This document shows, piece by piece, positions 40,389-50,875 of a DNA stretch of 64,000 nucleotides. Source of the stretch: Bedellia somnulentella (Eukaryota; Arthropoda; Insecta; Lepidoptera; Bedelliidae); contig OY755188.1 in the NCBI GenBank assembly GCA_963576735.1, forward strand, positions 14,682,323-14,746,322, read 5' to 3'. Under the pieces are notes generated by a model. The model searched no databases. It was not told the DNA's origin and worked only from the letters and a program-made list of their open reading frames with translations. A program made the translations under genes and the position numbers. Position 1 is the first letter of the stretch. The number at the start of each line of letters is the position of its first letter.

Positions 40389-40448
40389 GCTGTGTAGTGC
40401 CGGCTTAAAATGTCACTACCCCTTTCTACCCACGAGTGTCGTAAGATG
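40389..40448 (+). mobile_element. SINE-A head fragment
   Basis: GCTGTGTAGTGCCGGCTTAA through CCACGAGTGTCGTAAGATG, then unrelated sequence. Having a head but no 3' end is unusual for a retroposed copy, so it was later truncated. Confidence 0.65.
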
Positions 40449-40751
40449 TATGTGGATTAAAAAATAGGGTATTAGGGTACATTCAGTGGTACATGTAAAA
40501 TAGTTTTAATCCAAGCTGTTCCTATTAATATCTTTACTTAAAGCTGAAGAGTTGGTTTTCCTTAATGCACGTATCTCTAGAACTAAAAAATATATAATAT
40601 TTTTTTTTATGCATGCTAACTCTGTTATCGAGAAAGACTACTAAATATAATCGAAACCTTTATCCAGGTTTGAAGCCGGTGGAAGTGATAATGCCTGTTA
40701 AGAAATAATATTTTAAAATATATTTAATCCGTTTCAGTTATAGGTTAGTAT

Positions 40752-41000
40752 ACATACATACATACATATACTCACGGCTATAAATCCCTAAAAGGGGTAG
40801 CCAGAGCTGAGAAATTAGAAATCCCTCAGCCACTTTTGGAAGTTGAGTGAGGAAAAGATAAATAATAGAATAAAGGTGGTGATGGGTCTCCAACCGCATC
40901 GCCCAAAAATCCCTTAAAAAGCCCCAAGTCCGTTAGTCGCCTCTTACGTACACCCACCGGAAGAAATGGGGTAGTGCTATTCTAAGCCGACACTACACAG
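40752..41000 (-). mobile_element. SINE-A copy, full length
   Basis: Type 1a. The TSD ATAGGTTAGTAT lies at 40740-40751 and 41001-41012. Confidence 0.88.
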
Positions 41001-41284
41001 ATAGGTTAGTATCTTCTGAAAATTATGTAAATGACTTTAAATAAAAGCTCTCCTCTCCTCTACTTCTTATAGGTAGTGTAGCTGTGAACATATACTAATT
41101 ATGTTACGGTCTAAGATTACATTGTTCTAGTTGTTTAATGACCAGACTAACTTAAGCTAAGTTAAAATATTTAAACAAAATAGAGTTACTTAAGCGAGAT
41201 GTTACCGCACTTCGAGCTTTAACCGTAACATGTACATTAAGGCTGCCCACTGACGACCGAGTTTTAATAGGAGGGATCATAATA

Positions 41285-41398
41285 AAAAAAAAAAAAAAAA
41301 ACGTTTATTTCAGGCTAGTAGCCACTGCATACAACACAAAATGAAAATTACAAAATACAAATAAATTAAAATTATAAAAACATATCATAAAAAAATTT
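41285..41398 (-). mobile_element. Probable antisense LINE 3' end
   Basis: A 17-base A run, then CGTTTATTTCAGGCTAGTAG, looks odd as a sense tail. As antisense it would not have a poly(A) end, so orientation and identity are uncertain. Confidence 0.25.
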
Positions 41399-41760
41399 GT
41401 TTAGAGATGGGTAATGCATAAAATTTTAATGGGTTAGCAAAGTAATTATGACATTTAATTAAAAATAAAACTATGAAAAATACTGTCTTAATTGTGAACA
41501 TATTAGTATAGGTAAAATACTGATTGTAAAGTTCAGAAACAAGCATTTAAAAGATTTTTGAATTAATATCTATTTCACCAAAAAAATTTTATAACTTCCA
41601 AACCTAGTTTCCATAAGCCACTGAGATAAGGCTGTGCACTCGTGCATTATATTTATTTGGCACTATAATATATACCCAGGTATTTTTTATAAGTCCAGCT
41701 GACGTTACTAAGCTAAAATTACTATGTCAACTCATTGATATGCATTACCCATCTCTAAAC
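41399..41760. mobile_element. Non-autonomous DNA transposon (MITE), hAT-like ends
   Basis: Perfect 22-bp terminal inverted repeats GTTTAGAGATGGGTAATGCA-TA at 41399-41420 and 41739-41760 enclose about 320 bp of non-coding AT-rich DNA. The TAGAGATGGG start resembles hAT termini (family knowledge), but I could not see a clean 8-bp TSD. Confidence 0.75.
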
Positions 41761-42211
41761 TAAAAGTTTTATGATCGCCCCTGCAAAAACTCGGTCATAG
41801 ACGGACAGTCTAAAATTCGTTCAAGCGTTCGTAAGTCAGTTATCGTTTTTTGTTCAGATACCATCTACTATCTAATTGAATATGACTCTCGTTAAATATG
41901 AATCGTTTCATAATTGCAACTCCAATCATTAGAATGAATTACAAATTATAAGAATGATGTTTGTATTTGGCAATGTAATAGACCCATTCTACCTTTGTAC
42001 GTATTTAGTAATACCAATAATGGTAATACATGGTTTATACACCCACCAATTTTCTTATTGGAATTCATTTACATGAAGACATAAAGTTGAAATATAATGT
42101 CTGCTAATACCTACATACATTTCGTAATGCGGTTTTGGTTTAAAATGCTAAATGACTAATGTTGTTTTACATGGAGATACTTGATAGAATTTTGATAAAA
42201 ATAACCTTCAC
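41761..42211. other. AT-rich stretch with no recognised feature
   Basis: Nothing assigned. Confidence 0.35.
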
Positions 42212-42290
42212 TCACGGGAATAAAAGCTAAAAAGGAATCCAGAGCTTCAGGAAAATATATTCGTCAGCCATCTTTGGAGGCTTAGGCGGG
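42212..42290 (-). mobile_element. SINE-A 3'-end relic
   Basis: CACTCACGGGAATAAAAGCT and AATCCAGAGCTTCAGG, with CAGCCATCTTTGGAGG, are decayed SINE-A 3' blocks. Confidence 0.45.
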
Positions 42291-42299
42291 AAAGTATTA

Positions 42300-42900
42300 T
42301 AATTTTAGTGATAGTTAATGATGAGAATACAGCTTCATAACCCTAAAATATTTCCATTAAACTCACATGATTAATGTGACCCTCGCCGTTTTGTGCCTTT
42401 ATATCTTATAATATAATATCTTTGTTAAGGCAATATACTGCTGAATATTTCTAACCGCATATTTATTAACGATTAAAGTTTAAAGGTATTTTCTAAGTAT
42501 TTATGTAACTTTTATACGAGTTCAATAAACAGATTTGCGCAACTAGCTAAAATGATACATTTCTAACAAACTCTTCTTAGATTAAGGTTATCAGGTCAGC
42601 GTGCAAGCACCATGCTTAGTATAGATATACAATATAGATCCTTTCACCTTGTGATAAGGTAGATTTTTGCATTAATAAGAGCATGTAAACGTAAAAATGA
42701 TACTGCGAGTCATTAGTCATGTCAAGTGTAAAAGAGCGTATGTTGTTCTACGAGTGCTACAGATAAAAAAACAATTTTGTGAAATGTCTTAAGTATTGCG
42801 GTCGATTACTTAGTAAACATTTGAGATTTATTAACCTTAACTTTTTGGTAATGATTACTGTTACTCAATGTGCTAATAGTTGGAGATCCGCCTATTGAAT
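42300..42900. other. AT-rich stretch with no recognised feature
   Basis: No ORF, RNA gene or repeat was recognised. Confidence 0.35.
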
Positions 42901-42902
42901 TG

Positions 42903-43105
42903 TACATACATATATATATATACTCACGCCAATATTTCCCATTGGAGTAGGCAGAGACTATCGATCGCCATTTTGTACGATCCTGGCAAACCTCTCTAGC
43001 TTCGTTTACATTCATCAATCTTTTCATACATGCTCTTTTATTCTTCATACTTTGGGCTCTTGCCTTTTTGAGTACACTTACTATTTGGTCTAAATGTGAT
43101 CTCTT
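42903..43105 (-). mobile_element. RTE LINE 3' fragment
   Basis: TATACTCACGCCAATATTTC, then CCATTGGAGTAGGCAGAGAC, the ATCGATCGCCATTTTGTACG block and the C-terminal coding end as far as CTATTTGGTCTAAATGTGA. Close to the copy at 23463. Confidence 0.78.
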
Positions 43106-43124
43106 TTTAAATGTGAGTCCTTTT

Positions 43125-43265
43125 TTTACTTAGTGTTATGTGACGGCGATAGCTCTGTATCCCATCTCGTGAGTACACTGTCCAAGTAAATAATGTCACA
43201 TTATATTCACAAGTATTAATACCTCTGCCATCCCTTTGAGGGTATGTGGTGTGAACGTTTTAGTT
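43125..43265 (+). mobile_element. SINE-B 3' relic
   Basis: GACGGCGATAGCTCTGTATC, CGTGAGTACACTGTCCAAG and ATACCTCTGCCATCCCTTTG show a decayed SINE-B 3' half. Confidence 0.5.
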
Positions 43266-43371
43266 GTCTAATAAATAATAATGTAATCTAATGGAACAAA
43301 TCGCGAAAGTATTACTGTACTAATTACCTACTGTTAAATGGTATTGATAGATTTAAATCATTTTTTGTTCA

Positions 43372-43490
43372 TGAAAACCTCATGTGGGGATTATTACTAA
43401 TAAATAAAGAATAAATAAGGGAAAGAAAAATTTCGACACAGGCGGGTTCGATTTCCCACCTGTGTCGAAATTTTTCTTTCCTTTATTTAT
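43372..43490. mobile_element. Family-C foldback: two 3' halves joined head to head
   Basis: AAAGAAAAATTTCGACACAG-GCGGG and its inverse (CCCACCTGTGTCGAAATTTTTCTTT) meet at a TTCGATT loop, a palindrome about 25 bp per arm. The left arm extends through the family-C end (ATGAAAACCTCATGTGGGGA). The loop is the T-loop of the tRNA-like segment. Confidence 0.7.
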
Positions 43491-43844
43491 TGGTATTGAT
43501 AGAGTTTTGGATATGATAATACGTTATGCTGTGGGCTTGTAGTGAGTTTTGGGTGTCATACAAAGCGACCTTAAGGTACGAGACAATTTTCTTTCATCAA
43601 CGAGCGATCTGACTGGGCATCCATCCATCAAAATGATCATAAGGTGTTGCTGATTCTTTAGAATAATCATTACCAGGTTTTCAGATATTATATGTGTACG
43701 CGTATGTGACGCACTCAAATACACAAGTATAATGAGAAACATAATATGAGCTAAAAGTAAAAAGCGTGCAAAATCGGCACCTTCAGTTAAGGACAAATAC
43801 GGAGACCACATTTAGGTCAAAAAGAGAATTCATTCATATTTGAA

Positions 43845-43975
43845 AAATAAATGTATGCAATCTTTGAAAAGATTGGTCAATGTAGGTCAAACTTTAAAAA
43901 ATGCTAGGATAACACAAAGTGGAGATCGATAGTACCTGCCTACCCCAATGGGTGATAAATCATAAGATTTAAACT
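43845..43975 (+). mobile_element. RTE LINE 3' relic
   Basis: AAAGTGGAGATCGATAGTAC, CTGCCTACCCCAATGGGTGA, with a diverged upstream part. Confidence 0.5.
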
Positions 43976-44023
43976 GGCAGCATTGATGCAGTATGAAAAC
44001 TACCTAAGTATTTTAACAAATTA

Positions 44024-44399
44024 CATAAAACCTAATAACATAAACATAAACGTTCACGCCGAATATCCCCGAAGGGGTTGGCAGAGGTACTAATACTTCT
44101 GAACATCACGTGACTTTGTCACCTGGTGTTCAGAGTACCCACGTTTTGCATGGACAGTGTACTCACGTGATAGGGGGCAGGCCTATCGCCGTTTCGTACG
44201 AATACACTGTCACATGACTAAGTACAACTCAGCCATGTGGGTTTCCTCACGATGTTTTCCCTCACCGTTAACAACCATGATAAATTAACCACACATATGT
44301 CTTTAGAAAAGACAAATTGGTGTAGGCCCGACCCAGGATTTGAACACTAGTCGTTTGCACGATAACCGAGTGTTCTACCCACTGGGCTATCACGGTTGC
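44024..44399 (-). mobile_element. SINE-B copy, full length with TSD
   Basis: 376 bp between the TSD copies TTTAACAAATTA (44012-44023 and 44400-44411). It has the (ACATAA) tail, the CCCCGAAGGGGTTGGCAGAG stem, the core GAGGAAACCCACATGG (- strand) and the tRNA-like head with A box TAGCCCAGTGGG and B box GTTCAAATCC (- strand). The reference copy for the family. Confidence 0.9.
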
Positions 44400-44682
44400 T
44401 TTAACAAATTAATATTTTCAGTTTGCCAGTTTTGGAAGAGAAGAAAAGATATAAAATAAATTATTCATGGGAGGTCCATGTTCGTTAATTAAATGTATAA
44501 AAATCAAATAAGAGCCACGCCATGTAAGAAATTTTAATGTGAATAAATATTCTCTAGTCCTTAATATATGATTCGACATTGAAGAATATGAAATGACTTC
44601 CTATTTTTTGTAACGAAAGTCATTAATACGACTTTTATGGACAATCAATAACTATAAATCTTTTATGATTATGTATTTACTT

Positions 44683-44826
44683 TAACGCCCGATTTCTGAA
44701 TTGAGTATTCAAGCTGAGAACGACTTAAGTATCGTTTTGTCTCATTCAGTTGTTAAGATTTCAATGCGACAGAACGATACTTAAGTTGTTCTCAGCTGGA
44801 ATACTCAATTCAGAAATCGGTTTTAA
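44683..44826. mobile_element. Hairpin MITE (family D), copy 1
   Basis: TAACGCCCGATTTCTGAATT and GAGTATTCAAGCTGAGAACG face their inverse (AGTTGTTCTCAGCTGGAATACTCAATTC split) across about 35 bases. Nearly the whole ~140-bp element folds into one hairpin. The right outer end is decayed (CGGTTTTAA). Confidence 0.8.
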
Positions 44827-44978
44827 GTCTAGCATGTGTATCGCAGCATGGGCTGCGTAAATATTTAACCATTCCTTTATTAAAATCAATAATTAAAAAT
44901 ATTTAAGAAAAAAATATTAATCTACAATGGTGAGTATTAGTTCTCTTTGGAACGAAATATCACATAATGTCTCATGCA

Positions 44979-45220
44979 AACATACGTACATACACTAACG
45001 GCCATAAATCCCAAAAAGGGGTTGCCAGAGCTTCAGCGCTAAAAAATTCTCAGCCCTATGTGGAAGTTGACGTAGGGGACGAGATGGTAAAAATAAAGTA
45101 TCGTTGGAGATGGGTCTCCAACCGCATCGCCAAAAACCACTTAAAAAGGCCCCCTTATTCGCCTCTTACTACACCCGGGGTTAGAAAGAGGTAGAGATAT
45201 TCTAAGCCGGCACTGCACCT
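44979..45220 (-). mobile_element. SINE-A copy, diverged, with TSD
   Basis: TSD TAATGTCTCATGCA (44965-44978 and 45221-45234). Head GCCGGCACTGCACC; the body is closest to type 1b and to the 14908 copy. Confidence 0.85.
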
Positions 45221-45234
45221 TAATGTCTCATGCA

Positions 45235-45690
45235 CTTTCATCTTTATTTAAGGAAAGTCTTTTACAAAGAATTATCTTTCATCGTGTGTGATCACGTGAT
45301 GTAACTGCCTCGTCATTATCACTTGCATCAACTATGTCAGAAAGCGGCCATTTTTCCTCAATGACTTGACACTAGGTGCATCTTGATGGGTTTTCGAGCA
45401 CATATATAATTAAATAAGAGGCTTTTCTCAACTTAACAAGTTTAATTGTGTAGCATTTCATCATATAAAAACAGTTCTACTTGAGTCATATTCACATGTG
45501 AAGCAATTTAATTACAATTTTGTAACATTATTTAACGTATTCTTTTAGTTCCCTTTTGATTGTATTATTAAAGTGTCTGCTGCATTTTGCGCTGCAGAAA
45601 TATAAAAATTTCAAGTTTTGAAATTTGTTAATTAGTACGTTTATTGAGCATCATGTTTCCATACTTGGTTTAATTTTTATTTGATATACA
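45235..45690. other. AT-rich stretch with no recognised feature
   Basis: Nothing assigned. Confidence 0.35.
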
Positions 45691-45817
45691 TAAATACATA
45701 CATATACTCACGGCTGTAAATCCCTAGAAGGGGTAGCCAGAGCTAAGGAATTAGAAATTACTCAGCCACTTTCGGAAATGTGAGTGGGGAAAAGATGGTA
45801 AAAATAAAGGTTGTATT
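45691..45817 (-). mobile_element. SINE-A 3' half, start of an inverted pair
   Basis: ACATACATATACTCACGGCT through AAATAAAGGTTGTATT, abutting the head of a forward copy. Confidence 0.8.
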
Positions 45818-46038
45818 GCTGTGTAGTGTCGGCTTAGAATAGCACTACCCCATTTCTTCCGGTTGGTGTACGTAAGAGGCGACCAACGGTATTCATCATC
45901 AACCATCACCAACAACCTTTATTTCACCATCTTTTCCCCACACAACTTCCAAAGGTGGCTGAGGAATGTCTCATTCCCTAGCTCTGGCTACCCCTTCAAG
46001 GGGTTTATAGCCGTGAGTATTATTATGTATTTATGTAC
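45818..46038 (+). mobile_element. SINE-A copy with core deletion
   Basis: Head GCTGTGTAGTGTCGGC, 3' end and tail present. About 35 bases of the core are replaced by ATTCATCATCAACC. It is joined directly to the inverted half copy on its left. Confidence 0.8.
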
Positions 46039-47109
46039 ATTAGTTTGGCGCAAAAGCTTCATTTTTTCAAATCAGTATGCTCATAAGTTGAAAGAACACA
46101 GATTTATTGACATTCATATTTCACGTATTTATGTTTATGTAAATTTTAAGAGCACATATAGGAAGTAAATTTAGTCGCTGAATAATTATACTAAAATGTG
46201 GCAACGAAATGCTAATACGGCCTTAGCTTTACTAAGTGTGATATTATATCATAAGTTTCGTATATCTATGAATTTACTTATAAATATTTAAAGTTTTTTG
46301 TATGGTGACCCTTGAATGAAATTAAACTGATGTCGTCATTAATTACTGCTTTCTAATTATAGATCAAAAAGGAATTTCGATCTAGTTGCAAGACATACAA
46401 TGACTCACATAATTCCATCCTATATATGTCTCCACCGAAGGGCTCGAGTCAATAAACGACTACTACCATGACAGTAACAGGACTAACAGGGACCTTTGGC
46501 TTAATATACTCTCAGAAGCACAGAAAAATCATAATTTGTTGGAAATCTGATGATTTATGCCTGCGATATCCTTACGAACTGGATTTAATTTTATAAATTG
46601 ATTTATGAGCCAAACTCAATCACTTCAATCCACTAGAAAAGGTCAAGTGAAAATTTGGATATCTTCTTGACTTCTATCATATATTCTAGGCTCATTGATG
46701 ATTGCATAAACAACCTGAATTCAATCAATTTTGTTACTCGAACATTACCTATCTTACCATACACTTGATAAAATACAATAATTGCTTTTTCCATATAAAG
46801 GCAACCTTTTGTATTCAAACTAGATATGATACGCGATCAGATGGAAGTAACATTTGCAAATCAAATCAAAAAAGGCATTACTATATTATATAACAAATTC
46901 AATGCTTTTGTTGCGCAAAATCATCTAATTTTGTTCAGTAATTACGAACGTCTGTCAAAAATAACGGTTCCCAACATTGTTATTATTAATGTTGTAAAAA
47001 GTTTTACAACTCATGAGATAATTAATGTGTAACATTTTGTTTGGACAGCCTTTTCTCTTTGAATGAAAGAAAATTTTATTAGGTCAACATAAATAATTTG
47101 ACAAATGAC
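46039..47109. other. AT-rich stretch of 1.1 kb with no recognised feature
   Basis: Several 60-70-codon frames overlap on both strands with ordinary intergenic composition. No repeat family was recognised. Confidence 0.4.
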
Positions 47110-47342
47110 GGCTGAGAATAATACTACCCCACCCATTCCTTAGGTTATCGTAGTACGCGACTAAGGGTATAGGGGCATTTTAAGTGATCATTGGGCGATA
47201 CGGTTGGAGATCCATCAACAAAAATATTTATTTTACAATATTTTCCCCACTTAACTACCAAAAGTGGCTGAATAATTCTCTGATTCTGAAGCTCTGGCTA
47301 CCCCATCTAGGAAGTTATAGCCGTGAGTATATGTATGTATGT
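47110..47342 (+). mobile_element. SINE-A copy, old and diverged
   Basis: GGCTGAGAATAATACTACCC, GGGCGATACGGTTGGAGATC and ATAGCCGTGAGTATATGTAT, with many substitutions. The extreme head is lost. Confidence 0.7.
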
Positions 47343-47391
47343 GCATCCAAAGCAACTGCCTTATTTCAGGAGTAAATGATTCTAAATAAAA

Positions 47392-47614
47392 TTACATACA
47401 TACTCACGGCTATAAATCTCTTAACGGGGTAGCCAGAGCTTTGGAATGATAAATTCCTCAGCCACTTTTGAATAATAAACGTTTTTGGTGATGGATCTCC
47501 AACCACATCGCCCAAAAATCACTTAAAAAGCCCCTCTTTACCCTTAGTCGCCTCTTACGATCACCCACGGGTAGAAATGGGGTAGTGCTATTCTTCTAAG
47601 CCGACACTACACGG
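47392..47614 (-). mobile_element. SINE-A copy, type 1c, internal deletion
   Basis: About 25 bases are missing after CAGCCACTTTTG. The head is GCCGACACTACACGG with a small CTTCT insertion. Confidence 0.8.
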
Positions 47615-47758
47615 AAATATATTAATTATGAAATATATGATAAATAATCTCCGTGTCCATATAGATATAACAAAGATAGATGAGATTTTAGTACAACTAG
47701 TACTTGAACGAATGCAGAAAAGGTGAGTACAAATCCAAAGTTGGACCCACAGCAACTA

Positions 47759-47874
47759 AAGTAAATAAACTACAATTATCCTGCGCGCGCGTTTTTTCCG
47801 TCCCTGTTACTCTCAGTAAATTTGACGTAAGAGTGAGCGCAATAGCTGCAAAATGCGGGGAGGCACTTAAGTTA
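47759..47874 (+). repeat. Dispersed ~110-bp repeat, copy 2
   Basis: Near-identical to 17742-17855, same orientation, about 30 kb apart. Here it is followed by a SINE-B fragment rather than intergenic sequence. Confidence 0.8.
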
Positions 47875-47879
47875 TATGT

Positions 47880-47945
47880 GAGAAAAGATCGCAAGGAAAT
47901 TCACAAGGCTGAGTTGTACTTAGGCATGTTACAAAGTATTCGTGA
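47880..47945 (+). mobile_element. SINE-B internal fragment
   Basis: GAAATTCACAAGGCTGAGTT and TACAAAGTATTCGTG are diverged versions of the SINE-B GAGGAAACCCACATGGCTGA and CAGTGTATTCGT blocks. Confidence 0.4.
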
Positions 47946-47984
47946 AGAAAGGTTGTGGAAATTGGAAAAAAGGAAATTGTTTGC

Positions 47985-48188
47985 CGTGTAATGACATTCT
48001 AAGCCGGCACTACACGGCTCTAAACATGTTAGTGGTTTTTGGGCGATGCCCTGGAAATGGAAACCCATCACCAACGATACTTTATTTCTACCATCTTGTC
48101 CCCTATCAACTTCCAAATTTGGCTGAGGAGTTCCTACCTCTAAAGCTCTGGCTACCCCTTTTAGGGATTTATAGCCGTAAGTTATAGC
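47985..48188 (+). mobile_element. SINE-A copy with folded-back head
   Basis: TTGCCGTGTAATGACATTCT is followed by AAGCCGGCACTACACGGC, so the head occurs forward and inverted within 35 bases and forms a hairpin. The body continues forward from TTTTTGGGCGATG to TTATAGCCGTAAG. Confidence 0.7.
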
Positions 48189-48965
48189 CGGTTAGTAAGT
48201 ATGTACGAGTATTTAGTAAGACATCTTGTCACTACTTATTCACCTTCATAAGCAGATACATAACACATAATTAATTCAGCAGATATGTCACTGTTAAATG
48301 ATTTATGCTAATGTATTGAAAGCGCTAGGCTGCTTAGCATTTGAACTAAATTAACGAATCAAGTTCGTAAAGTTACATACATATAAAATTATGTTTTAAT
48401 ATTTTTTCTAAGTGGACATTAAAATGGAGAATGAAAACTTGGTTTAACTTGTAATGTGCGAGCCATAAAGTTGTGTCATGTCGATTGACTTATTTTGTAC
48501 AAATTAACAAGGATTTTTGACAAAGGTTCCACCGAGAATTAATACAGGTCCTATGAGATTATTTGTGAGTCTATATAGCTCATACAGCTTGTTCCTTAGC
48601 TATTTTGGAACCTCAAAAGGCGGACTTTTGTAAAAAATAATCGATTGCATTTAATATGAACGATATCCTGTTTTTATTAGTGAAACTCATACCAAGAAAT
48701 CCTAACTAGTAACGGGTTAGTTTTTTTTATATTATATTATTTTATATTTTATATAGTATTCAAATGAGGTCAAATTAGGTGAACTTAAAATGGAGACAGG
48801 CCTGAAATTTTATATTTCTAACTGTATGTCATAGTTTGTCTATAGCGCGTTTTCAAAAATACGAATATACTTAAGAGTCCTTAAACTACACCTATTTATG
48901 TAGTAAACCTCAAGTTCCATAGAAGGCCTGAACTGACTGACGACTTCTTATTCTGGTCCTCTAGC
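48189..48965. other. AT-rich stretch with no recognised feature
   Basis: No gene or repeat was recognised upstream of the gene B promoter region. Confidence 0.35.
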
Positions 48966-48967
48966 GA

Positions 48968-49011
48968 CCTCTTTTTGAATTTATAGCCGTGAGTATATGC
49001 ATGTATGTGTA
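48968..49011 (+). mobile_element. SINE-A 3'-tail fragment
   Basis: AATTTATAGCCGTGAGTATA and TGCATGTATGTG only. It sits just upstream of the gene B promoter. Confidence 0.6.
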
Positions 49012-49019
49012 AGAAGTAA

Positions 49020-49310
49020 ATAACAAAATTCGCACGGCGGGCGGACCCACGACAGCGCCGAGGCTAGCCGGGCGCATCTCTCGATCACATTTCCGAGGTA
49101 TAAAAGAAGGTTACATGAGGTTTCGCGGAACCATTACTCTGCCATACCTGACCCGCGCTCTGCCGAACAGAACAGGTATCGAAATAGTGACGTAACCAAG
49201 TGATAACGGTTACTATATAGTGTTTATAGTGTTGTGCCGTGATTCAGGATTAAGCTTTGTTTTGTTTTGACAGAAATTTGCGAGGAGACCCGTTGTTTCC
49301 GGCTGTTATA
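49020..49310 (+). promoter_or_regulatory. Gene B promoter and 5' UTR
   Basis: A GC-richer island. The perfect TATA box TATAAAAG lies at 49099-49106, with a candidate start in CCATTACTC about 34 bases downstream (near 49133). From there to the gene B ATG at 49311 there is no other ATG. This is a clean TATA-type promoter, common for strongly and stage-specifically expressed insect secreted-protein genes (family knowledge). Confidence 0.7.
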
Positions 49311-49328
49311 ATGCGGTGGCGAGTTGTG
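49311..49328 (+). CDS. Gene B exon 1: start of the signal peptide (6 codons)
   Basis: The first ATG downstream of the TATA box begins six codons, MRWRVV, followed by the donor GTTAGT at 49329. Joined in phase 0 to the exon at 62184 it gives MRWRVVIILSAVIYATLA, a classic signal peptide with likely cleavage before EPEP. The donor resembles that of gene A (GTTGGT) and differs from the GTAAGT/GTGAGT consensus. The predicted intron is about 12.9 kb and filled with SINEs, RTE and other repeats. The join is inferred; a transcript read across 49328/62184 would settle it. Confidence 0.68.
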
Positions 49329-50439
49329 GTTAGTACAGTTTTATTTTATTTGGATTTAAAAACGTTATTTGTAATTTTATGAATGCATGCAATTTTGAGC
49401 AAATACTATTTACCAGATATATTTGGACTTCTCTTTACAACATTAATTATTATCGTTTTAAGTTTTTTAGGCATATAACATATTTTTATTAAAACCTCAA
49501 ATTCATACGTGTTTTTCTTGTTACAAAATATGAAAATTACAAACTTTACTCCATTTTTGTTAAAAGCTTTTTTAAAAGAAAGATTGAAACGATTGATAAC
49601 ATATATTGCAAGTGGTGATTTATAAATCGTGTACCTACCCTAATCTGATCTAATAACGTGATGGATGTATGTACCTATGTAATATTAACTATTTATCGTC
49701 CCATAAAAATAGCTACCCGTCTATTTATTTCATTTATTTATTCATTAACAATATCATTGTATCTGAATGTCACTTAATCTTAACAATAATTAAACAAAAA
49801 ATTACACAAGTTTTCAACAAAATTATAAAAAAAACATCAAATTAAATCCCAAAATCAATTCTTAACAAGAACATAATCGGTAAATATAAATTAATTTAGT
49901 AAATTATAATTATAAGAAATTATGTTCACACATTATTAAGTTCATTAATGTCATACAGGCTCATGTCAATCAAAAATCTTTTTAAATTCCTATGGTGAAC
50001 TTATCAACCGCATCTCGTTGGGAATTTTGCTATATAAACCGCGGAGCGTGCTCAACCACTTTAAAATTAGGAGTTTTCATGTCAGAGCTCTTTAAAAAAA
50101 TATCTTTCTGCGTTTAGATTCTCGTATTAATTTCTGTTCCGCACTCTAAACACTCATTTGTTTTTTCCTAAAATCCGTCAACAGTAGGAACACATACATT
50201 TAGATTTGAACTGGTAAATATCACACTTGATGTGTGTTCAATTCCCATTTACATAGATTTTATAGTAATAGCATGTATACGTTAAACTTAGATGCAACTT
50301 TCTATTGACATCGTGCGACCTTACGATCTAATGATAGTTAATACCCAGCTTCATTAATATATATATTACACAAATTCTTGAATCCGCATTTAGAATACAA
50401 TTTCGTCTAACAAAATTACATAAAGTTTTTTTTTACCTT
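49329..50439 (+). other. First part of gene B intron, unassigned
   Basis: AT-rich, with no ORF and no repeat recognised. It is one of the longest stretches here free of SINEs. Confidence 0.4.
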
Positions 50440-50511
50440 ATCGTCGGGGTAGGCAAAGACTAATGTTGAGAATTTTGTACGATTCTGGCAAAAGTTTTGA
50501 GTTTCGTTATT
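50440..50511 (-). mobile_element. RTE LINE 3' relic
   Basis: CGTCGGGGTAGGCAAAGACT and TTTTGTACGATTCTGGCAAA, diverged. Confidence 0.5.
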
Positions 50512-50522
50512 ATTTCATTTAT

Positions 50523-50733
50523 ACATACATATATACATATACTCACGGCTATAAAACCCAAGAAGGGGTAGCCAGAGCTAAGGAATAAAAAAATCCTCAG
50601 CCTCTTTTGGAAAGTTGAGTGGGGAAAAGATGGTAAAATAAAGTAGTTTGGTGATGGGTCTCCAACCGCATCGCCCAAAAATCCTTTAAAAGCCCCAATA
50701 CCGTTAGTCGCCTCTTACGTAAACCCACCACAC
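50523..50733 (-). mobile_element. SINE-A copy, 5'-truncated with TSD
   Basis: TSD ATTTCATTTAT (50512-50522 and 50734-50744). The head beyond TACGTAAACCCACC is missing, so truncation happened at insertion. Confidence 0.87.
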
Positions 50734-50875
50734 ATTTCATTTATCTTCTCATAAATGAATTTTTATGATTCTCACCTAGAATACGTGTCTTTAAATCAAA
50801 CTTACAAACTTTAAGGGGTCAATTTATTCACCAACTATCTTAGGTTCACAAATAAACTTTCCTGTATGATATTAA

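Noticed and set aside
44979..45220. An exon suggested by a 75-codon frame at 44967-45194
   Set aside because: The interval is a SINE-A with a clear 14-bp TSD.
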